From: Patescibacteria group bacterium
Lineage (GTDB): Bacteria > Patescibacteriota > Microgenomatia > PFEM01 > JAHIFH01
NCBI GenBank assembly: GCA_018900995.1
Contig: JAHIFH010000004.1
Location: 1-13,965 of the forward strand
Reading direction: 5' to 3'
DNA: 13,965 nucleotides
Below the pieces are notes generated by a model. It searched no databases, was not told where the DNA came from, and saw only the letters and a program-made list of their open reading frames with translations. Below are positions 1 through 6,089 of this stretch, one piece after another (the stretch's first letter is position 1; each line of letters starts with the position of its first letter). The position numbers and the translations under genes are program-made.

Positions 1-1812
1 AGGGTCAGAACTTAATCCTGTCTCAATCGCATGAATTTGGTCACTAAACTTTCCAAAACACTCTTCAATTGAGTCAAAACCAGAATTTGAGCCATAAAGC
101 GAATACCAAGGAGTCCAGCAATTGTGGACACAGGCAAATTCAGTCGTATAGGAATTATCATTTTCTACTTCTAAGTTATAAACTTTTCCTTTATAGTTTC
201 TTTTTCCTATTTTGCGGATAGGTAAATATACGTGCTGATCGTCCAGCCAACCTCTCCGTCTTTTCATTTTCGTCCTGAACTTCGAAAACATCGGCTCTTC
301 TAAAAGACCAAACGGGTCATCAAAAAAAGAAAGATTAGAAAAATGGTAAGTATCATAGTTAGCAATAATAGTTCTGTTCTCAAACTTATCGTGTTTTCCC
401 CTTAACCGATGATTTTCCTTTGAGTCGACACCAATTGAGGGGATAATTCCCAGCCGTAAACAAATCAGTTTCATTTGGTTCATCAAAAGCCTCGAAGTTG
501 TGTACCCTTTATCCCCTCTCCACCAACCTCGCAGAATTTCCTTTTGTTTGTTGGATTTAAGAGCTAACATCCAGGAAGGTAAGCATTTCTGATGTGCCCT
601 TCTTCCTTTTCCTTTTTCAAAAAACAAAAGGCGAAAGACTAAATTCAAAACTTTAGAATGAAATATCAGCTCTACACTTTTCAGGTCTTTTCGCTGATAC
701 ATCCTTGCCTTAGTAATGCCAAAAAGCTCACCCATTATTCTCTGAATATCTCTCGTCCAACTATCTTCTTTTGAATGAAAACAAAAAGAGACATCATCCT
801 TGCCCAGATAACCCTCTGCTAGGAAATAACCCGCTAATCGACAAAACGATTCATTAACAGGAATTTTGTTGGGAATTTTAATTGTCCGTGTCCCGGGAAT
901 TGAAACTTTTCCCTGCTTCAAATCAACCTCTTTATAAATATCACTTAAGAGAAAAAATTCTTTTTCTTCTGTATCAGTGAACCTGGGAAAAACTAAAACA
1001 TCGCCTTTTTCTAATTCTTTTGCTTGAATCCACTCAGGCTTATATTTTTCAAAATAACGCCTGCCGCAATCTTCTTTTTGAGAACACAAAGGCTTACAAA
1101 CTCCTAATGTTTTACTAATAGAATGACAATTTTTCTTTGTTTTAATTGCCCAAAAAGGATGCTCGCCGGTCACCCAGGTTCCTATCCGAAAATAATCGGG
1201 AACTATTTTGTAGATCTCGCCTTCAAAAGACCTAATAAAGACTTTTTCAACTTTGTTGAAATGGTTTCGGTGAGTATAAACCTTATCACCTTTTTTGATT
1301 TCATCAATTCTTTTAATCCCATTATTTACATGAACCATCTCTGTAGGAAGTAAGCAGTGGGCAGGGATCACCAGACAATCTTTAGAAACTGAAAAAACCA
1401 AATCACAAAGTTCAATGCTTGACAAGCCGGTCATTGGTCGCCCATCCGATAAAAGCTTGATCCCATAGCCTCGTAATTGCTCGTTGATTTTCTCGACTAT
1501 CTCAAAATTAGGGGCAAAAACAAGATTATGAATCCTGTGCCCCCTTCCTCTTTGGCTATAAATACTAGATATCTCGGTGGTCAATAAAAATAGCACATCA
1601 ATTGGCTCATCTTTATAACGATAAACACCCCCTTCTACCTCAATCAGATTCTCTTTAAGCTCTCTTAGCCAAAGCGGATGAGTGAAATCAGTTGTGGTCA
1701 CCAAGCCAATTCCTTTTCTTTTCGCCCATTTAGCTATCTCAGGAATAACCATCTGTTGAGAAACAGCCCGCGAATATTTTGAATGAAAATGAAGATCAGC
1801 AATCAATTCCAT
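1..1812 (-). CDS. endoQ: Endonuclease Q (PHP-domain, TIGR00375-like) with in-frame intein, 3' end outside window
   Basis: The frame is open for 604 codons from the ATG at 1812 to base 1. Without the intein this leaves 192 residues of host protein (152 before, 40 after). The N-terminal part is a PHP-type metal nuclease domain: DLHFHSKYSR at residues 6-15, TTTDFTH 39-45, TTEIS 78-82, GHRIHN 91-96 and CLVIPAH 146-152. After the intein the frame resumes with CWTPWYSLYGSNSGFDSIEE, the segment that directly follows PAH in this family. EndoQ nicks DNA 5' of uracil, hypoxanthine or abasic sites, a repair route known from Thermococcales and some bacteria. From general family knowledge the protein is about 400 residues, so roughly half lies outside the window. 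The start is 3 nt after the exchanger stop, so it is probably cotranscribed and reinitiated; no Shine-Dalgarno is visible. Family assignment is by motif recognition; older annotations of this family as UvrD helicase look wrong, as no helicase motif is present. Confidence 0.88.
   Translation of the reverse strand, partial: MELIADLHFHSKYSRAVSQQMVIPEIAKWAKRKGIGLVTTTDFTHPLWLRELKENLIEVEGGVYRYKDEPIDVLFLLTTEISSIYSQRGRGHRIHNLVFAPNFEIVEKINEQLRGYGIKLLSDGRPMTGLSSIELCDLVFSVSKDCLVIPAHCLLPTEMVHVNNGIKRIDEIKKGDKVYTHRNHFNKVEKVFIRSFEGEIYKIVPDYFRIGTWVTGEHPFWAIKTKKNCHSISKTLGVCKPLCSQKEDCGRRYFEKYKPEWIQAKELEKGDVLVFPRFTDTEEKEFFLLSDIYKEVDLKQGKVSIPGTRTIKIPNKIPVNESFCRLAGYFLAEGYLGKDDVSFCFHSKEDSWTRDIQRIMGELFGITKARMYQRKDLKSVELIFHSKVLNLVFRLLFFEKGKGRRAHQKCLPSWMLALKSNKQKEILRGWWRGDKGYTTSRLLMNQMKLICLRLGIIPSIGVDSKENHRLRGKHDKFENRTIIANYDTYHFSNLSFFDDPFGLLEEPMFSKFRTKMKRRRGWLDDQHVYLPIRKIGKRNYKGKVYNLEVENDNSYTTEFACVHNCWTPWYSLYGSNSGFDSIEECFGKFSDQIHAIETGLSSDP
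121..1356 (-). mobile_element. Intein of about 412 residues with LAGLIDADG homing endonuclease, inside endoQ
   Basis: This is residues 153-564 of the endoQ frame. Block A starts at Cys153 (CLLPTEMVHVNNG) and continues to KKGDKVYTH. Block B is GTWVTGEHPFW (211-221) with the T-x-x-H pair. WIQAKELEKGDVLVFPR (261-277) is the usual segment after block B. The homing endonuclease has LAGYFLAEGYLG (326-337) and ILRGWWRGDKGY (426-437), two LAGLIDADG-like helices with Glu333 and Asp434 at the acidic positions. The C-terminal splicing end is KVYNLEVENDNSYTTEF (543-559) then VHN, with penultimate His563, Asn564 and Cys565 as the +1 nucleophile. Cys229, 239, 243 and 249 form a possible zinc knuckle. All residues of standard class 1 splicing are present and the frame has no stop, so splicing looks functional. 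Base composition is like the host gene, so a recent arrival is not evident. Ends are set by residue pattern and extein continuity; confidence in the junctions is high. Confidence 0.93.
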
Positions 1813-1815
1813 TGC

Positions 1816-2787
1816 TTAGAGCTTAAGAAACTCGAGCAGAATAAAAACTAGGTAAATCCCCAATAAAACTGCCCCTTCCCAGCGTTCCAGTCTATGCTTG
1901 GTGCGAATGAATAGATAAAAAAGACCGAAAATAAAAACAAAAGCCATTGTTGCCAGTAAATATTCATTAAAGGCCTGAATTCTGATTGGAGAAATTACTG
2001 AGACGATACCAATAATTAGGGTTCCATTAGCTACAATCGAGCCAAGTAAATTTCCAAAAACCATCAAGGGCTTTTGCTGCCGAACCGCTTTGGTCCCAAA
2101 AACCAGCTCGGGCAAGGTTGTTCCAATTGCTACCAAAAAAAGTCCAATTAAAAAGATTGGGATATAGGCAATTATTGCCAACTTTGTGGCTATTCGGACA
2201 ATCATGTCAGCTGAAAAAAGGAGAAGAGCCACTCCTAAAAAAATCCAAGCTAGTTCTTTTTTCGTCCCTCGATGATTTAATCGGCGTAAAAGTCGCCTAA
2301 TAAATCCTTCTTCCTCTTCTTCCTCTATCATTTCCTCTCGCCGTTCAGTTAGAACCCAAACATTATAAAATCCATATAGAGCCAAAAGAATTAGTCCATC
2401 AATCCGGCTTAATTCTTTATCAAACAACAAAACCATTGGTGCTGCTCCGGCTAAGAAGGCATAGAAGACATCCCGACGCAAAAATATTCCCCGAACCACC
2501 AAACTTCCACCAATTAAAGCTGCTCCCCCTATTACTAAAGAAAGATTGGCAATATTGGCACCAATAACATTCCCTAAAGCCAAATTTGGTTGTCCCTCAA
2601 AGGCGGAAGTGATGCCCACAAAAAATTCAGGAAGGCTGGTGGCTAAGGCTAAAATGCTTGTTGTTACCAAAAATTCACCCATCCCTGACGCTTGGGAAAA
2701 AGCCTTAAGATTGACAATTAAAATATCTGTCGCTTTTATTAAAAGTAAACAAAAGAGGAAAATGAGAAAAAGATAAATTACAATCAT
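1816..2787 (-). CDS. CaCA-family Na+/Ca2+ (cation/calcium) antiporter
   Basis: This is a 323-residue inner-membrane antiporter predicted to exchange Ca2+ for Na+ or H+. The two inverted alpha repeats of the CaCA superfamily are clear. Alpha-1 has ATSLPE (49-54) and GNVIGANIAN (72-81); alpha-2 has GTTLPE (222-227) and GNLLGSIVANGTLIIG (245-260). The ion-binding glutamates Glu54 and Glu227 are both present. About ten hydrophobic helices are split by a cytoplasmic loop rich in glutamate (about 151-160) followed by basic residues, which may sense ions. Length fits the YrbG/NCX_Mj group. An in-frame TTG at 2811 would add 8 residues, but the ATG at 2787 begins directly before the first helix and is preferred. 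A TATAAT lies 40 nt upstream. The neighbouring P-type ATPase suggests joint Ca2+ extrusion. Exact ion preference cannot be read from sequence. Confidence 0.9.
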   Translation of the reverse strand: MIVIYLFLIFLFCLLLIKATDILIVNLKAFSQASGMGEFLVTTSILALATSLPEFFVGITSAFEGQPNLALGNVIGANIANLSLVIGGAALIGGSLVVRGIFLRRDVFYAFLAGAAPMVLLFDKELSRIDGLILLALYGFYNVWVLTERREEMIEEEEEEGFIRRLLRRLNHRGTKKELAWIFLGVALLLFSADMIVRIATKLAIIAYIPIFLIGLFLVAIGTTLPELVFGTKAVRQQKPLMVFGNLLGSIVANGTLIIGIVSVISPIRIQAFNEYLLATMAFVFIFGLFYLFIRTKHRLERWEGAVLLGIYLVFILLEFLKL

Positions 2788-2826
2788 ATTTTGAGCGGTA
2801 GCGAAAAACAAGCTTGTCTTATTTTA

Positions 2827-2832
2827 ATTATA
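2827..2832 (-). promoter_or_regulatory. Possible -10 box for the antiporter/endoQ unit
   Basis: A perfect TATAAT on the minus strand lies 39 nt before the antiporter ATG. No good -35 hexamer is present at 16-18 nt spacing. Another TATAAT occurs at 2870-2875, also without a clear -35. Either could start a short transcript for the antiporter and endoQ, but the region is AT-rich, so chance matches are possible. Confidence 0.35.
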
Positions 2833-2897
2833 CCTCGCCACCTCGTTGGGCTCGATAGTCTTTATCAAGATTATAACCTATTTCAACCACCTTTTCT

Positions 2898-2929
2898 GGC
2901 GAATAATAAAAAGTCCGCGCCTATTCGGC
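2898..2929 (-). other. Imperfect inverted repeat over the ATPase stop codon
   Basis: GGCGAATA at 2898-2905 and TATTCGGC at 2922-2929 pair except for one mismatch, with a 16-nt loop; the ATPase stop codon lies inside. Neither strand has a T-run after the stem, so this is not a standard intrinsic terminator. It could slow polymerase or protect the 3' end of the ATPase message, or be chance. Confidence 0.25.
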
Positions 2930-5410
2930 TTTAATTCTATTTCTCGCTTTTCTCAAAATAAAAAACCACTTAGTCGACTCAATCGCAAAAAGATTAAAAA
3001 ACCCAATACCAAAAAGTAGCGCCCACTCTGTTATTCCTAAGGGATGGGTTTTGAATAAAACTTGAAGAGGGGGAAGATAAACTACCATGCCTAAAAGGAA
3101 AAAGCCAAGCAGAACAGAAAGGGTCAAAAACCTGTTCCCAAAAGGGTTGTATTTAAAAATTGGTTTGCGTAAAGAACGACAAGCAAAAACATAAAAAAGA
3201 GAGTTAATCCCTAAAGCCACAAACATGACCGTTTGAACATAAGATAGGTGTAAAAAACCTCGATTGAGCCAATAGAAAAGAACAAAAAGCAATAAATCAG
3301 TAGAAATACCAATGATAAAAATAATAATTTTCAATTCAAGGTCCAAAATTGGGGCTCCTCTTGGTCGGGGCAGTTCTCTCATTACCTCTTTTTCTTCAGG
3401 CTCAAAAGCTAAAGCAACCGCTGGTAAACTATCTTCTACCAAATTAATCCAAAGAATTTGGGCAGCCGTTAACGGCAAAGGCAATCTCATAAGGATTGAA
3501 CCACCAATTAAAATAATTTCAGTAAAACTATCGGAAAGAAGATAAAGAACAACCTTTTTAATATTTTCAAAAATCGTTCTTCCTTCCTCTACCGCATGAA
3601 CAATGGTTGAGAAATTTGAATCCAGCAAAACCACATCGGCTATTTCTTTGGCCACATCTGAAGCCTCACCAACAACAATTCCAATATCTGCCTGCTTAAG
3701 CGCTGGGGCATCATTGACACCATCACCAGTCATGGCGACCACTTCCCCATTTTCTTTAAGGGCTTGGACAATTTTTAGTTTCTGCTCTGGATTGGTTCGG
3801 GCAAAAAGAATTGTTTCGTTTACTTTTTTTGCTAATTCCTTCTCTGACAGCTTCTCTAATTCCTCTCCCTTAATCACTTGAGTTTTAGGCTCAATTTGAA
3901 AATCAAGTTGTTTCAAAACGGCAATGGCAGTAGAGGCATAATCACCAGTAATTACCTTGACTTTAATCCCTGCCTTCTGACATTCCTCTAAAGCAGGCTT
4001 GACTCCTTCTCTCACTGGATCTTCATAAACAAGAAGTCCTAACCATTGACAATTTTTCAAGTCTTCCTTCTTAATCTTCTTTCTCTCTCCCTGGATTCTT
4101 TTATAGCCAAAACCAACCAGTCGGTAGCCCTTGCTACCATAATCATCAAGTTTCTTTTGCCATTCTTTTAACTCAGTATTTTTCAATTCGCATCGACTAA
4201 GAATGACCTCAGGCGCCCCGGAGATAAAAAGTAGATTAGGATGCAAAGTAGCAATGTATTTGTATTGGGGAGAGAAAGGAACCTCGTCTAAACGAGGGTT
4301 TTTTTCTTGTAAGATTTTCGGGTCAGCCTTCCGCTGAAGGGCCCATTGCCACATCGCTACCTCTAAAGGATCACGCATATCATTACAAAGAATAGCGGCT
4401 TTAACGCCTAGTTCTTTATTGGTAAAATCGTCTTTAACTACCTTCATTTCTCCTTCAGTCAAGGTGCCGGTTTTATCAGCGCAAATAACCGAAACCGAGC
4501 CAAGGGTTTCCGCTGCTATTAGCTTCCGGACAATGGCTTTCCTTTTCAGAATCCGCTGCATACCTAAAGCTAGAATGACGGTCAAGGTAACCACTAAACC
4601 TTCCGGGATTGCTGCCACTGCCACTGCCACGCTAGTAGTAAAAATCTCTATCAGTTCGTAGCCAAAGAAACTTCCTAAAAGAAAAATAATTAAAGTAATG
4701 ACTCCCACTACTAAGGCGAGAATCTTAGCTAATTTGTTTAACTGAACTTGAAGGGGTGTTTCCTCCTCTTCAACTTCTTTCAGGCTCTTTCCAATCTTCC
4801 CCATCTCCGTCTCCATCCCAATCTTAGTTACTTCCATCTTGGCAATGCCGGCTACCACCGTCGTGCCCATAAAAACCGTGTTTTCTTTTCTAGCTTTAGT
4901 TGCCTTCTTACTCGCTTTTTTACTAACAGGCATTGACTCCCCGGTTAAAATGGCTTCATTAACGGAAAAATCTGTGGCTTCAATTAAAAACCCATCAGCG
5001 GGAACGCAGGTACCGATAGTTAAAACTACTAAATCACCGGGCACAACTTCAGTGGCTTCAATTTCTTGCTGTTTATCATCACGAATAACCTTAGCCTTAG
5101 GGGCAAGAAGCGAACGAAGAGCCGCTAAGCCCTTTTGGGCTTTTCTTTCTTGATAAAAACCAAGGATGGTGTTAAGGAAAACCGCGGCAAAGATAACAGT
5201 TGAGTCAGTGAAGTCACGCAGAAAAAGGGTAACAATGCCAGCAAAAACTAAAATATAAACTAAAGGAGATTTGAATTGAGAGAAAAAAAGTTTTAAAGAA
5301 GAAAAATCTTTCTTTTTTTCTAACTCATTAGGGCCGAATTTCTCTAACCTCTTTTGGGCTTCTTCTGAAGTTAAGCCAGTTTTTAAGAAATCGCTTTTCT
5401 TGTCACCCAT
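2921..5410 (-). CDS. P2-type cation-transporting ATPase (Ca2+-ATPase-like)
   Basis: This 829-residue membrane pump couples ATP hydrolysis to cation export. In order: N-terminal cation-ATPase domain (GLTSEEAQKRLEKFGPNEL), actuator loop LTGES (155-159), PEGL in M4 (269-272), phosphorylation site DKTGTLT with Asp312, a compact nucleotide domain of about 85-90 residues, hinge TGDGVNDAP (561-569), and helices M5-M10 to the end. The M4 glutamate (270), M5 glutamate (631) and M6 Asn656/Asp660 match Ca2+ ligands of SERCA/PMR1 pumps. Differences are SFTE in M5 in place of NVGE, NLVEDS in M6 in place of NLVTDG, and SGAPE (397-401) where most relatives have KGAPE, losing the ATP-site lysine. Ca2+ is the best guess, supported by the CaCA exchanger next door, but other cations are possible given the altered site. 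The ATG at 5410 begins 38 nt after the previous stop. Confidence 0.92.
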   Translation of the reverse strand: MGDKKSDFLKTGLTSEEAQKRLEKFGPNELEKKKDFSSLKLFFSQFKSPLVYILVFAGIVTLFLRDFTDSTVIFAAVFLNTILGFYQERKAQKGLAALRSLLAPKAKVIRDDKQQEIEATEVVPGDLVVLTIGTCVPADGFLIEATDFSVNEAILTGESMPVSKKASKKATKARKENTVFMGTTVVAGIAKMEVTKIGMETEMGKIGKSLKEVEEEETPLQVQLNKLAKILALVVGVITLIIFLLGSFFGYELIEIFTTSVAVAVAAIPEGLVVTLTVILALGMQRILKRKAIVRKLIAAETLGSVSVICADKTGTLTEGEMKVVKDDFTNKELGVKAAILCNDMRDPLEVAMWQWALQRKADPKILQEKNPRLDEVPFSPQYKYIATLHPNLLFISGAPEVILSRCELKNTELKEWQKKLDDYGSKGYRLVGFGYKRIQGERKKIKKEDLKNCQWLGLLVYEDPVREGVKPALEECQKAGIKVKVITGDYASTAIAVLKQLDFQIEPKTQVIKGEELEKLSEKELAKKVNETILFARTNPEQKLKIVQALKENGEVVAMTGDGVNDAPALKQADIGIVVGEASDVAKEIADVVLLDSNFSTIVHAVEEGRTIFENIKKVVLYLLSDSFTEIILIGGSILMRLPLPLTAAQILWINLVEDSLPAVALAFEPEEKEVMRELPRPRGAPILDLELKIIIFIIGISTDLLLFVLFYWLNRGFLHLSYVQTVMFVALGINSLFYVFACRSLRKPIFKYNPFGNRFLTLSVLLGFFLLGMVVYLPPLQVLFKTHPLGITEWALLFGIGFFNLFAIESTKWFFILRKARNRIKAE

Positions 5411-5418
5411 GCCTTCAT

Positions 5419-5427
5419 GCTATCACA
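5419..5427 (-). promoter_or_regulatory. Weak extended -10-like sequence before the ATPase
   Basis: TGT followed by GATAGC on the minus strand ends 8 nt before the ATPase ATG, a geometry that would give a nearly leaderless message. The hexamer matches TATAAT at only three positions, so this is a tentative call. Confidence 0.22.
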
Positions 5428-5448
5428 TCCATTAGGGCAACAAAAGAA

Positions 5449-6042
5449 TTATTCATCAGGGCTAACAAACATATTGTCGGGAGTTAAACCTCTTCCTTCC
5501 CATATCTGAACTTGGGGGTGTCCGGCTACCTTTAACCTGTTAAAAATGTAACTAGCTATTCCCGCAAGATTTTCTTTATCCAAATCAGTCAGCTCGCCCC
5601 CGCCCTCAACATACTCTCCCAAGTTCCTTAAAGGTGGAAATTGTTCAGCATGAAGTTCAATTAAAGCTCGGTGGGGTCTAATGATTTGGGCAGTTGTTAC
5701 TCCTGGCGTCATCGAAGCTTGCCCAAGATAAAAAAGAGCGCGATATAAGCCAACAAGAACCTTATCTTGTGATTTCTTATCCTCGCTTGCCCACGCAAAA
5801 GCTCTTTCTAAGAGGAATTGCCTGTCTTTACTAACAACAATTTTCATCTCATCTCTCTCAGGCACCACCAAAATGCCTGTTTCTGCCAAAGTCTGTTTGG
5901 GAAAGCGAATAAGAATTGCCGCCAACCAAGTAGGAACGCTCATTTCTACATGGTCTGCTATCTCTATTCCTTTCTTCAATTCTTTCCCCACCTCTCCAGC
6001 TCGCTCAAAAGAGTTTTTTCCGCCTTTTTCTTCAGTTTTCAT
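5449..6042 (-). CDS. Uncharacterised soluble protein, 197 aa
   Basis: I do not recognise this family. The protein has a charged N-terminus (about 1-30, many Lys and Glu), a segment with hydrophobic helix character (about 36-48, SVPTWLAAILIRF) too short and mixed for a clear membrane span, and a mixed alpha/beta body. Conserved-looking stretches are AFAWASEDKKSQDKVLVGLY (about 82-101), RPHRALIELHAEQFPPL (about 123-139) and a C-terminus ending in PDNMFVSPDE. There are no cysteines, no Walker motif and no signal peptide. It lies between the DNA ligase and the ATPase in the same direction with gaps of 47 and 38 nt, and has its own extended -10-like sequence, so it is probably expressed independently. 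Codon pattern resembles its neighbours and the opposite-strand frame is not convincing, so it is likely a real gene. Confidence 0.75.
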   Translation of the reverse strand: MKTEEKGGKNSFERAGEVGKELKKGIEIADHVEMSVPTWLAAILIRFPKQTLAETGILVVPERDEMKIVVSKDRQFLLERAFAWASEDKKSQDKVLVGLYRALFYLGQASMTPGVTTAQIIRPHRALIELHAEQFPPLRNLGEYVEGGGELTDLDKENLAGIASYIFNRLKVAGHPQVQIWEGRGLTPDNMFVSPDE

Positions 6043-6051
6043 CTTAGCTTA

Positions 6052-6060
6052 ATTTTACCA
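6052..6060 (-). promoter_or_regulatory. Extended -10 promoter for the 197-aa gene
   Basis: TGGTAAAAT on the minus strand matches an extended -10 element (TG-n-TAAAAT). It ends 9 nt before the ATG at 6042, which would place the transcription start about 2-3 nt before the start codon, that is, a nearly leaderless mRNA. No good -35 is visible, as is common with extended -10 promoters. Confidence 0.45.
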
Positions 6061-6089
6061 CGACAATTCCAGTTTTGAGGAAAAAATAT

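Noticed and set aside
1123..1353. 76-codon open frame on the plus strand within the intein
   Set aside because: It lies opposite the intein, whose frame shows clear Hint and LAGLIDADG motifs; the plus-strand product has no recognisable features.
1..1812. endoQ being a pseudogene or two genes because its homology is broken
   Set aside because: The break has no stop or frameshift and is bounded by Cys and His-Asn-Cys splice residues, so an intein explains it fully.
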